This document shows, piece by piece, positions 16,905-24,614 of a DNA stretch of 64,000 nucleotides (the first letter of the stretch is position 1; every line of letters begins with the position of its first letter). The notes below the pieces were generated by a model, which had not been told where the DNA came from, made no database searches, and saw only the letters and a list, made by a program, of their open reading frames with translations. Source of the DNA: Imperialibacter roseus. Its GTDB lineage: Bacteria > Bacteroidota > Bacteroidia > Cytophagales > Cyclobacteriaceae. The translations under genes and the position numbers were made by a program. The stretch spans positions 1,340,417 to 1,404,416 of the forward strand of contig NZ_CP136051.1 of NCBI RefSeq assembly GCF_032999765.1, in the 5' to 3' direction.

Positions 16905-17094
16905 CGGTTATTGCGAGGCTGTCTTATCACTTTTCAATTGTGTGCATGCGTTCATGGCAGTTGTGTTTCCCCGTCACGGTTTCCCCGTTACGGGCAATCT
17001 GCCAGATAAGGTACGATTCCCCAAGCGGCAGATTGCCACGGCACAACAATAATGTAGCACAATAAGTAATTGAGTTTGTGCCTCGCAATAACCG
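16905..17094. repeat. Nested inverted-repeat element (REP/MITE-like)
   Basis: CGGTTATTGCGAGGC at 16905-16919 is perfectly complementary to 17080-17094, giving 15-bp terminal inverted repeats around 190 bases. Inside, GGCAATCTGCC at 16993-17003 pairs with 17027-17037. ATTGCGAGG and GGCAATCTGCC are words also seen in dispersed palindromic repeats of Bacteroidota. No coding sequence is evident, and flanking target duplication is not obvious. Confidence 0.7.
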
Positions 17095-17138
17095 GTGAGT
17101 CGGGGGGTTGGTGCTTTGGGATTACTCGGCAGCCATGG

Positions 17139-17904
17139 GCTGTCCCCTGACAGCACACTTCATCATTCCCGTCTGTCGGGGGACAGACCAGGGTGCGGTA
17201 AAGAAAGGGTCTGTTAAAAAGTAAAGAGGGCGCTCTTGTGCTGGCGAATAGAGCGACCTCTTTACTCGTTACCCTTTCTCCTCTACCTTCCCATCAGCAT
17301 GAATGGCGAACCTGCCCTTTTCTCTCGCATGCACATGCTCGTGGTTGGGCCATGGCCAGCCGCCAAACTGCGTGCGCTGATACTCTCGTACCCGTGTGCT
17401 GTCCCCTGACAGCACACTTCATCATTGCCGTCTGTCGGGGGACAGACCAGGGTGCGGTAAAGAAAGGGTCTGTTAAAAAGTAAAGAGGGCGCTCTTGTGC
17501 TGGCGGATAGAACGACCTCTTTACTCGTTACCCTTTCTCCTCTACCTTCCCATCAGCATGAATGGCGAACCTGCCCTTTTCTCTCGCATGCACGTGCTCG
17601 TGGTTGGGCCAGGGCCAGCCGCCAAACTGCGTGCGCTGATACTCCCGTACCCGTGTGCTGTCCCCTGACAGCACACTTCATCATTCCCGTCTGTCGGGGG
17701 ACAGACCAGGGTGCGGTAAAGAAAGGGTTTGTTAAAAAGTAAAGAGGGCGCTCTTGTGCTGGCGGATAGAGCGACCTCTTTACCCGTTACCCTTTCTCCT
17801 CCACCTTCCCATCAGCATGGATAGCAAACCTGCCCTTTTCTCTCGCATGCACGTGCTCGTGGTTGGGCCAGGGCCAGCCGCCAAACTGCGTGCGCTGGTA
17901 CTCC
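17139..17904. repeat. 259-bp tandem repeats containing copies of the pirin gene 3' end
   Basis: The array has a leading fragment (17139-17210), two full 259-base units (17211-17469 and 17470-17728) and a third start at 17729 that runs into the intact pirin gene. Each unit holds a copy of roughly the last 40 pirin codons plus stop (minus strand) and a spacer with two perfect hairpins: GTGTGCTGTC/GACAGCACAC (17394-17417 in unit 1) and GTCTGTC/GACAGAC (17430-17447). Unit differences are few and mostly silent in the pirin-tail frame. Plus-strand reading frames in the units are incidental. Confidence 0.88.
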
Positions 17905-18800
17905 TGCATCGCCTGCTGAATCTCCGCCTGGTTGTTCATCACAAACGGGCCGTACTGCGCCACGGGCTCCCCAATCGGCTTGCCTTGCAGCATCAGGAGA
18001 AAGCCGGGCTCCTTGCCGTTCGTCAGCACCGCTTCCTGATCGGCTTGCAGCTCCACAGCTTTGTAGGCATTGATGCTTTGGTCTTCCACCTGTAGCAGCT
18101 CGCCTTTGTAGAAGTAAATCGACCTTTTGGCTCCCTTCGAAGCTTTAGGCAGCGTAAACGTAGCGCCCGGCTCCATGTTGATTGTCCAGATGGCAACGTC
18201 ATGGTCGGCATCATTGGCCCAGGAATGGGGTGGGGGAGTAGGGGCTGTTTTGTCGCCCAGTTTCCCGGCAACGATCATTACCTCTGTGGTCTTGCCATTA
18301 ACATCTTTCACCACTTCCCGGGGAATGGTTTCATTCCAAAGCATGCCAAAGTGGGGAGGCACCAGCTTGTGCTTTTGCGGCAGGTTGAGCCAAATCTGGA
18401 ACAGCTCCAGGGGGTTGTCTTTTTCCTTGCTCAGCAGCGGAAACATTTCCGAATGTTGTACGCCTTTTCCGGCGGTCATCCACTGCACGTCGCCATTGCC
18501 AAAGCGGGCGGCAGCGCCCAGCGAGTCGGAATGGTCGATCAGGCCTTTGGTGGCGATGGTCACCGTTTCAAAGCCACGGTGCGGGTGGGCCGGGAAGCCA
18601 GGTACTTTTGAGCCGTGGTACATCCTCCAGCCGTCTTTGATGGTGAAGTCGTTGCCAATGGCCCTGCCGGAAAGGGAGGCATCCGGGCCCATTTGGTCGT
18701 TGCCTTTAGGGTAGGCATCGGCATGGTGCACACAGAAGAGGAAAGGGTCCTGGGTTTCCCAGGGGAAGCCCAGTGGTTTTATTTTGATAATGGCTGACAT
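17787..18800 (-). CDS. Pirin family protein
   Basis: This is a bicupin of the pirin family with 337 residues, about 40-50 more than the shortest members. The N-terminal cupin carries the metal-site motif [14 protein letters not shown] (two histidines) and [12 protein letters not shown] (third histidine and glutamate). Pirins bind Fe and include quercetin 2,3-dioxygenases and redox regulators; which applies here is unknown. The protein should be cytoplasmic. Its last 40 codons recur in truncated form in the adjacent downstream tandem repeats. A perfect palindrome lies just upstream of its start. Confidence 0.92.
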   Translation of the reverse strand: MSAIIKIKPLGFPWETQDPFLFCVHHADAYPKGNDQMGPDASLSGRAIGNDFTIKDGWRMYHGSKVPGFPAHPHRGFETVTIATKGLIDHSDSLGAAARFGNGDVQWMTAGKGVQHSEMFPLLSKEKDNPLELFQIWLNLPQKHKLVPPHFGMLWNETIPREVVKDVNGKTTEVMIVAGKLGDKTAPTPPPHSWANDADHDVAIWTINMEPGATFTLPKASKGAKRSIYFYKGELLQVEDQSINAYKAVELQADQEAVLTNGKEPGFLLMLQGKPIGEPVAQYGPFVMNNQAEIQQAMQEYQRTQFGGWPWPNHEHVHAREKGRFAIHADGKVEEKG

Positions 18801-18823
18801 ATTGTGTTCCTTTCAGTTATTTA

Positions 18824-18837
18824 TATGTATATACATA
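18824..18837. promoter_or_regulatory. Palindrome in the pirin promoter region
   Basis: TATGTATATACATA is a perfect 14-base palindrome about 24 bases upstream of the pirin ATG. ATGT...ACAT half-sites are known for PadR- and MarR-type repressors, but no such regulator gene is adjacent, so the operator role is a guess. Confidence 0.35.
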
Positions 18838-18860
18838 CAACTAACGAGTCAAGTCAAAAT

Positions 18861-19332
18861 TAGTTTTGATGGACAAGGTAAAAAAATAGTTGTTGTGTAC
18901 CGGTTTGCCGGGTAGGATGGAGACACAGAAATGAGCCGGTATGAACTGTTCCCCATTTGGCTCGATTTGGGTGTCTTAATGACTGAAGGCCATCAGGCGG
19001 TTTTCCGGCTACATGGCCAATCTTCCAAAAATATCTCCGAAACTGCTGGTAAATTACGCAGCATTTGACTAGTCTTATTTCCATAATTTTTTGTTCTCCG
19101 GCGGCATCATCTCTTTTTGGCGGATTTTTCAACAACCAGCGGTTTTGTCATAGCCGACTTTCTTTTTACCTGTGAACGCTTTGTAGTAGGGGGAGGGCAT
19201 ACAGCCCGGGGCAGTTAGCACCGAAAAAATGGGTAATCAACCGGCAAATATTCATCAATTTGACCAGATCTCAACCGATGACTATATGGAATATAAATGC
19301 TAGTGCCGGGGCTGACTGGTGTTTATACAATC
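18861..19332. other. Intergenic stretch with no supported gene
   Basis: This stretch between the pirin promoter and the cassette boundary contains only short frames without a recognisable product. The longest, on the minus strand at 18860-19135, reads through basic low-quality sequence with no ribosome-binding site. No RNA gene or strong hairpin was noticed. Confidence 0.5.
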
Positions 19333-19358
19333 GTTACGCACAATTTAAACAGAGTATA

Positions 19359-20222
19359 ATGGCAAAAAGAACAATTGCGACAAAAAGCGAGAACAATAAC
19401 CCGACTGTCCTTGTAGTTGGACGTGAATATTTTAAAGAAGAGCTCGGCAAAAGAATAGTCATTGGAGAAGAAATTCATAACAGACAAATTCAGACAAATA
19501 GACAATTTGAACAAGCGAGACAGGACTACTATGACTGGAATGATTTCAATTCCGAATTCTTGAAACAGTCTTTTAACAATCCTAATAATGAATACAAAAG
19601 CAGTTATGACAATGTAAATCAGAAATTCATTTACGTTTCCCAATCACCAGCGGAAGAATTACAAGAATTTATTGAAGACGTAAAAAATAAGGTAAACAAT
19701 TTACGTCAACTCGTGGCTAAGACATCGCTTATAAAAACAGAAATAAATGAACCTATAATTGCAAAGACATCATCTGCTGCAAGTAATAAAGTATTTATTG
19801 TTCACGGACATAACAATGAGGTAAAAGTTAACATTGCGAGGACGGTAGAAAAGCTTGGACTTGAGGCAATAATTTTACATGAGCAAGCCAACTCTGGAAA
19901 AACAATTATTGAAAAGTTTGAAGAACATTCTGAGGTTGCATTTGCAATTGTTTTATTAACTGATGACGATTTCGGCAAAAGCAAAAAAGCTGACAGTTTG
20001 AATAATCGAGCAAGACAAAATGTAATTCTTGAATTAGGCTATTTCATCGGCAAACTGTCCAGGAATAAAGTTTGCCCCCTGTATGTTCCTGGAGTTGAGT
20101 TACCCAGTGACCTACATGGACTACTATACATTGAACTTGATGCAGAAGAAAGTTGGAAGTTTAAGTTGGCAAAAGAATTAAAGGCATCTGGTCTTGACGT
20201 GGACGTAAATAAAATCCTATAG
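19359..20222 (+). CDS. TIR-like (CAP12/PF10137-type) predicted nucleotide-binding protein
   Basis: From ATG 19359 the protein has 287 residues. The N-terminal 120 are a charged helical region (GEEIHNRQIQTNRQFEQ; YYDWNDFNSEFLKQSF). The C-terminal domain (about 144-287) is the TIR-like family: KVFIVHGHNNEVK, EQANSGKTIIEKFEE, FAIVLLTDDDFG, ARQNVILELGYFIGKL with the likely catalytic Glu225, and VCPLYVPGVELPSDLHGL. Related domains cleave NAD+ in anti-phage systems such as CBASS. An upstream in-frame ATG at 19260 lies outside the cassette boundary. One base separates its stop from the next gene. A defence function is inferred from the domain. Confidence 0.85.
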   Translation: MAKRTIATKSENNNPTVLVVGREYFKEELGKRIVIGEEIHNRQIQTNRQFEQARQDYYDWNDFNSEFLKQSFNNPNNEYKSSYDNVNQKFIYVSQSPAEELQEFIEDVKNKVNNLRQLVAKTSLIKTEINEPIIAKTSSAASNKVFIVHGHNNEVKVNIARTVEKLGLEAIILHEQANSGKTIIEKFEEHSEVAFAIVLLTDDDFGKSKKADSLNNRARQNVILELGYFIGKLSRNKVCPLYVPGVELPSDLHGLLYIELDAEESWKFKLAKELKASGLDVDVNKIL

Positions 20223-20223
20223 C

Positions 20224-20616
20224 ATGTTAAACGAAATAATTGAAGGTCTTAGTAATATTCTAGGACCAATCGCAACAGCGACAAAAGAACGTTCTCAAAT
20301 GAAAGACGAGGCTTTGAGAGCAATTAGTCATGCTCTCAATGAAACGTATCTTTATTACAGAGATATCGAGCACGGACATTTACCAAATAGAGATAAAGAG
20401 GCTATGCTTGTTAAATACTGGTCTGCTGCGGCAATTAGCCTTAGACACTTTGACCAAGGACTTGCAAATATTTGTGATAACAAGGCTGAATATTGGGTAA
20501 ATCCTGACAATTATAATTCAGCGGACATAGAAAATCTTGGTATCGGTTTGGACAGCGTTAGACAAGCATATCGTAAAATGCTCAAGCCTGACTACAAATC
20601 TTTTGGAAGAAGATAA
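20224..20616 (+). CDS. Small helical partner protein of the TIR gene
   Basis: This 130-residue protein of unknown function starts one base after the TIR gene stop, so the two are surely co-translated. It is predicted to be entirely alpha-helical, for example RAISHALNETYLYYRDIEHG and MLVKYWSAAAISLRHFDQGL, without signal peptide, membrane segment or catalytic motif that I can identify. It ends just before the attC-like repeat. By context it could sense infection for, or restrain, the TIR-like effector, but nothing in the sequence proves that. Confidence 0.7.
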   Translation: MLNEIIEGLSNILGPIATATKERSQMKDEALRAISHALNETYLYYRDIEHGHLPNRDKEAMLVKYWSAAAISLRHFDQGLANICDNKAEYWVNPDNYNSADIENLGIGLDSVRQAYRKMLKPDYKSFGRR

Positions 20617-20619
20617 ACT

Positions 20620-20754
20620 GTGCCTAACACGGGCTTTGCGTTAGTGGGCGTACAGTGCGAATAGAAACATTTGAGCAAGCAATAAACTTTGGTGCTGGCA
20701 GACAGTTTACGGTTTAGAAAGCCCACCAACGCAAAGCCCGAAACCGTTAATGGC
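20620..20754. repeat. attC-like large inverted repeat
   Basis: The arms at 20630-20649 and 20721-20740 (CGGGCTTTGCGTTAGTGGGC and its complement) match at 19 of 20 positions around a 71-base centre. They are flanked by GTGCCTAAC on the left and GTTAATGGC on the right. The architecture of outer cores, long stem with a mismatch and unpaired bases between core and stem resembles an integron attC site. Confidence 0.55.
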
Positions 20755-20835
20755 AAGGCAAAGCCAACACAAAAGCAAACAAAACCAAGAACAAGTGATA
20801 AGTTTTCAGAATCGTGAAGAATAGAAATCTGGGAA

Positions 20836-23820
20836 ATGGTTGACAAAAAAATCACTACACTTATTGGTAAAGCCATAAGGGAAGGAAAATACCTGAACAT
20901 TACCTATCAAAATAAGAGTGGAGAGATTACACCTTTTTGGATCAGCATACTGGATATCAATGAAAGAGATGAACTGCGGGTAAACATGTTCAACGTTACA
21001 AAAGATGACCCCATCAGAGATTCCAAAATATTCATTTCAGCCATTCAGACTGCTGAAATCCTGAAATTTTCACACTACAATGTACCAGAGAAACTTATTC
21101 GAAGGCTGGATGAAGATGAAAGTTTGCAGATGTATGAATTTGACCGGTATGACAATAATATACTGAACTACTACCTGGAATGCTACAAGGCCAATAAAGA
21201 CCCTTTTTTATACAAAGCTCATTTAATTCCGGGGGTGGATCTGACAGAGTTGGCAATTAAAAATCCATATCAATTAAGCGACGAACTTCAAAAGCAGATT
21301 ATAAAAGATATCTATCACAATGATTACAACAAGTATTATGACTACGAGCTGGCTATAAGTGAGTTTTCAATTGATATACGTTCGAAGGGGAAATTTGTAA
21401 TTGCATTTAGAAAACTCACGCTTGATCCTGTAGACAAAACATTGTATGTGGGTAGTAAAACACAATTCAATGCGAATTTTTATATCGAAGATGTAAAGCA
21501 TTCACTGTCGTACTACACCGATTTGAGCTCGACAGATTTTGAAGCGATGTACTTAGACAATAAATCTGATGCCATAGAATTATTGCGAACCCATTTCAAA
21601 ACTGGTGAATTGCCAAATACAAGGCCTGAAGTAGTTGTGCTGGGGTATGCACAGATAGATATCTCTGGCATTTACGACGACATACATAAAGCATATGAGC
21701 TCAAGGAAATGGAGATTCCGTTAAGGGCATTCTTTCAAAACTTATCATTGCTGGACAGGCAAAACCGAAAAGAGCCTCACATTGCACTGTATGACCGGAA
21801 TATAAATATTGATCAAATTCAGACCATTTACAATGCACTAAAATACCCAATCACGTATGTACAGGGACCACCCGGAACGGGCAAAACACAAACCATATTG
21901 AATGTAATTGTGAATTGCCTGACCAATGGCAAAACACTATTGATTTCGTCAAATAACAATGTACCCATCGATGGGATTAAAGATAAATTATACTTAGGCA
22001 AATACAGAAACAAAGAAATTCTGCTCCCCATACTCAGGCTTGGAAACAACAAATGTGTGGCTCAGGCACTCCATCTCATTAAAGAACGGTATGCTTTTGA
22101 AACCAGAGATGTACCTAAGGAAGAACTACTGTCTAATCTCAAAGAAAAGTCGAAAGAGAAAAACAGGAGACTGCTTGAGAAAATTAAAAATCATGAAACC
22201 AGAATAGAACAGACGCAGAACCTGTCGTTTGTCAGCAGTCTTTTATCAAAAGGTGGAAATCATTTGTTGGAAAAAGAAAAGCAAGCCATAGAAGTAAAAC
22301 TCAAGCAGATCCCTGAAATCAACAATGATGATCTGGAAAATTTATATGAAGTCATAAAAGACAATCAACAGCTGTTGCAGTTTTTTTACTTCGAATCATT
22401 GAAGTACACAAAGCGCTTGAAACACAAGGAATATAATCAGTTGATCGAGATACTGGATATTGAGGAGTCCGAAAAGCAGGTAAGAGAATTTAATAAATGG
22501 ATCGCAGATGACGACAACCTGGAGAAGCTCACAAAAATATTTCCCATTATTCTGACTACCAATATATCCAGTCGCAAGCTGGGACGAAAATACAAATTTG
22601 ATCTGCTGGTAATGGATGAAGCAGGGCAGTGCGATATAGCCACCAGTTTGATTCCTGTCTCAAAATGCAAAAGTATGGTACTGATTGGCGACACCAACCA
22701 GCTAAAGCCGATTGTTGTTTTTGAAGTAAGCAGAAATCAACACTTGATGCGCCAGTTCGGTATAGATCAGGCATACGATTACTACAATAATTCTATCCTA
22801 TCCGTTTATAAAGGGATTGATAATATTTCGAGGGATATTCTGCTCAGCTATCATTATCGCTGTGGTAAAAAAATCATCAATTATTCAAATATGCGGTTTT
22901 ATGAAAACAGACTGAACCTTTCGAAGATTATAACAAATGGAAAGGTAAAGCTGATAGATGTAAATAATGTGAACCAAAAGGATAGAAATGCCAACATTGA
23001 AGAAGCACAGGAAATAGTAAAATACATAGCCGACAATAAATTAACAGATGTTTTCATCATCACACCATTCCGCAACCAGCAAGAAGTTCTGAATTATTAT
23101 TTGGAAAAGGCGAAAGCAAATGCAGAAATAGATTCGTCGGTAAGTTGTGGTACGATCCACAAAATACAGGGACAAGAGAATAGGACCATCATCATATCCA
23201 CTTCCATATCAAGAAACACAACTCCTAGAACATACGACTGGGTAAAAAACAACAGTCAGTTAATTAATGTTGGAGTAACAAGGGCGCAGGAAAATTTGAT
23301 TGTGGTGGCCGATAAAAGGGCAATTGATAATTTATCAAAGAAAGATGATGATTTGTATGCACTAATTGATTATGTGCAAAAAAACGGCACTACACAAATC
23401 CAGCAAAGTATCGCCAACAAGTTTACAATCGGATTTTCAAATGATTCAAAATTTGAAGACGAATTTTATAAAACAATGAGCCACTATTGTACGGTACAAG
23501 GCACCCGTTTTGAGAGAAATGTAAAAGTAACGGATCTCTTTCCGGAAGAGTTGAACAATCCTTCTGTAGACAAAAAAGAATTTGATGGCGTAATTTTTCA
23601 AGGCAAGGAACTAAAAGTGGTATTTGAAATCAATGGTGCTGAACATTATAAAAATAAAAAACGAATGGGCTCTGATAAGATTAAAATGCAATTACTACAA
23701 TCTAAAAACATCCCTATTTTTTTCATACCTAATCAGTATGTTAAACATTATGAATTTATACGGGAATTAATGAATAAAATCAAAGGAGGTGTTTATCAAA
23801 CAGCATTGTTTGGAGGCTAA
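20836..23820 (+). CDS. WYL-like / SF1 (UPF1-like) helicase / PD-(D/E)xK nuclease fusion
   Basis: This is a 994-residue cytoplasmic protein. Residues 1-75 resemble a WYL-type ligand-binding module (IREGKYLNITYQNKSGEITP). The helicase has Walker A GPPGTGKTQT (about 344), Walker B LLVMDEAGQCD (about 591), LIGDTNQLKPIV, motif V GTIHKIQGQENRTI and motif VI VGVTRAQENLIVVAD. The last 130 residues fit a DUF2726/Vsr-like nuclease: EFDGVIFQGKELKVVFEING followed by lysines. Large helicase-nuclease fusions of this kind are common in anti-phage islands. AT-rich codon use and the neighbouring TIR module support that role here, but it is not proven. Confidence 0.82.
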   Translation: MVDKKITTLIGKAIREGKYLNITYQNKSGEITPFWISILDINERDELRVNMFNVTKDDPIRDSKIFISAIQTAEILKFSHYNVPEKLIRRLDEDESLQMYEFDRYDNNILNYYLECYKANKDPFLYKAHLIPGVDLTELAIKNPYQLSDELQKQIIKDIYHNDYNKYYDYELAISEFSIDIRSKGKFVIAFRKLTLDPVDKTLYVGSKTQFNANFYIEDVKHSLSYYTDLSSTDFEAMYLDNKSDAIELLRTHFKTGELPNTRPEVVVLGYAQIDISGIYDDIHKAYELKEMEIPLRAFFQNLSLLDRQNRKEPHIALYDRNINIDQIQTIYNALKYPITYVQGPPGTGKTQTILNVIVNCLTNGKTLLISSNNNVPIDGIKDKLYLGKYRNKEILLPILRLGNNKCVAQALHLIKERYAFETRDVPKEELLSNLKEKSKEKNRRLLEKIKNHETRIEQTQNLSFVSSLLSKGGNHLLEKEKQAIEVKLKQIPEINNDDLENLYEVIKDNQQLLQFFYFESLKYTKRLKHKEYNQLIEILDIEESEKQVREFNKWIADDDNLEKLTKIFPIILTTNISSRKLGRKYKFDLLVMDEAGQCDIATSLIPVSKCKSMVLIGDTNQLKPIVVFEVSRNQHLMRQFGIDQAYDYYNNSILSVYKGIDNISRDILLSYHYRCGKKIINYSNMRFYENRLNLSKIITNGKVKLIDVNNVNQKDRNANIEEAQEIVKYIADNKLTDVFIITPFRNQQEVLNYYLEKAKANAEIDSSVSCGTIHKIQGQENRTIIISTSISRNTTPRTYDWVKNNSQLINVGVTRAQENLIVVADKRAIDNLSKKDDDLYALIDYVQKNGTTQIQQSIANKFTIGFSNDSKFEDEFYKTMSHYCTVQGTRFERNVKVTDLFPEELNNPSVDKKEFDGVIFQGKELKVVFEINGAEHYKNKKRMGSDKIKMQLLQSKNIPIFFIPNQYVKHYEFIRELMNKIKGGVYQTALFGG

Positions 23821-23846
23821 GATTCCACCACCTGATAACAATAAGA

Positions 23847-23978
23847 TCACTTTGCCAGCGAAATGTTTACTCCAGGAGATTCTTCGTAAAGTGTGCGGTG
23901 CTCAAACAACTTGTCGTCGTAATGAAAAGGGAGGTGGGAAGCGGTTCGTTGTATGGTTAACGCCGTAGTTGTGAGCAT
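23847..23978 (-). other. Possible gene remnant, 43-codon frame
   Basis: A minus-strand frame from ATG 23978 reads MLTTTALTIQRTASHLPFHY and on to an ordinary-looking soluble C-terminus ending in SLAK. It stays open further upstream in the same frame without a start. Its composition matches the core genome better than the adjacent helicase gene. It could be the tail of a gene cut by insertion of the accessory region. No family is recognised. Confidence 0.25.
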
Positions 23979-24012
23979 ATTGTACCATAGAAAATTTAGC
24001 CGAAAATGGTGT

Positions 24013-24040
24013 TTTGGAAGAGCTGAGATAAATATTTTTG
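24013..24040 (+). promoter_or_regulatory. Probable promoter of arr
   Basis: TATTTTTG at 24033-24040 fits the TAnnTTTG -7 element, with TTTG at 24013-24016 as a -33 element 16 bases upstream. A start near 24047 would exclude the ATG at 24042 and favours ATG 24105 for arr. Confidence 0.45.
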
Positions 24041-24104
24041 AATGTTCACAGCATCAAGTCCTGCCAATAAGCAAGGCAGCACGCTCATCAAAAACACATC
24101 AGCA

Positions 24105-24530
24105 ATGAAAACAGAAAGCATTAAAAACGAGGCAGCAAAGCCGACATATTATCATGGAACGAAGGCAAATTTGAAACCGGGAGACCTGATAGCACCGGGT
24201 TTTAAGTCCAACTACGGATCGGGAAAAAAGGCGGCTTACGTCTACTTCAGCGCCACGCTGGATGCCGCCATTTGGGGAGCGGAGCTCGCTGTTGGCGAAG
24301 AGCCTGGTAGAATTTACATAGTGGAACCAACAGGCTCTTTTGAAGATGACCCCAACCTGACAAACAAACGGTTTCCAGGCAATCCAACCAAGTCGTACCG
24401 AACTGCACAGCCCATTCAGGTATCCGGCGAGGTTCGGGAATGGCAGGGGCACTCGCCAGAGCAACTCAAAGCGATGAGGGATCATCTTGAAAAGCTGAGG
24501 GAGCAGGGTATTGAAGCGATTGAGGATTGA
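24105..24530 (+). CDS. arr: NAD+:rifampin ADP-ribosyltransferase
   Basis: The enzyme transfers ADP-ribose from NAD+ to the ansa-chain hydroxyl of rifamycins and inactivates them. From ATG 24105 it has 141 residues, the normal Arr length; the in-frame ATG at 24042 adds 21 atypical residues and precedes the likely transcription start. Family hallmarks are YYHGTKANLKPGDLI, AYVYFSATLDAAIWGAELA, GRIYIVEPTGSFEDDPNLT, KRFPGNPTKSYRT and a C-terminal WQGHSPEQLKAMRDHL. It is not in a visible integron cassette or transposon. The gene stands alone, convergent with the M28 peptidase. Activity is predicted from strong family similarity. Confidence 0.95.
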   Translation: MKTESIKNEAAKPTYYHGTKANLKPGDLIAPGFKSNYGSGKKAAYVYFSATLDAAIWGAELAVGEEPGRIYIVEPTGSFEDDPNLTNKRFPGNPTKSYRTAQPIQVSGEVREWQGHSPEQLKAMRDHLEKLREQGIEAIED

Positions 24531-24559
24531 GTAGCGTAGCAATACCCCTCGTAGTATAC

Positions 24560-24601
24560 AGCAGGGCGACAGCACTCAACCAAACTGCTGCCGACCCTGC
24601 T
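24560..24601. terminator. Hairpin between convergent arr and M28 peptidase genes
   Basis: AGCAGGG (24560-24566) pairs with CCCTGCT (24595-24601). An inner CAGCA/TGCTG helix extends the hairpin, followed by TTTTA on the plus strand. Confidence 0.55.
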
Positions 24602-24614
24602 TTTAGTAAGCCTA

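Larger units (their letters stand above)
19333..20754 (+). mobile_element. Putative attC-bounded gene cassette (TIR module)
   Basis: The unit begins at GTTACGCAC (19333-19341) and ends in an attC-like inverted repeat whose left core GTGCCTAAC (20620-20628) is the complement of that boundary with one mismatch. The right core is GTTAATGGC (20746-20754). It holds two same-strand genes, the first starting about 25 bases from the boundary, as in integron cassettes. No integrase gene is in the window. The cassette reading is an inference from these repeats. Confidence 0.5.

Noticed and set aside
17238-17742. Two nearly identical plus-strand reading frames of 81 codons in the 259-base repeats
   Set aside because: They are antisense to duplicated pirin 3' ends, have no ribosome-binding site and repeat only because the DNA repeats.
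17139-17904. The repeat array as a possible CRISPR array
   Set aside because: Units are 259 bases with no short repeat/unique spacer pattern and no cas genes nearby; they contain coding remnants.
18860-19135. Minus-strand 91-codon frame
   Set aside because: Composition is not protein-like, there is no ribosome-binding site or family resemblance, and it lies in an otherwise empty spacer.
19260-19358. Upstream ATG for the TIR gene giving 33 extra residues
   Set aside because: The extra residues precede the cassette boundary at 19333 and do not resemble the family's N-terminus.
24042-24104. Upstream ATG for arr
   Set aside because: It precedes the probable transcription start, and the family length fits the ATG at 24105.
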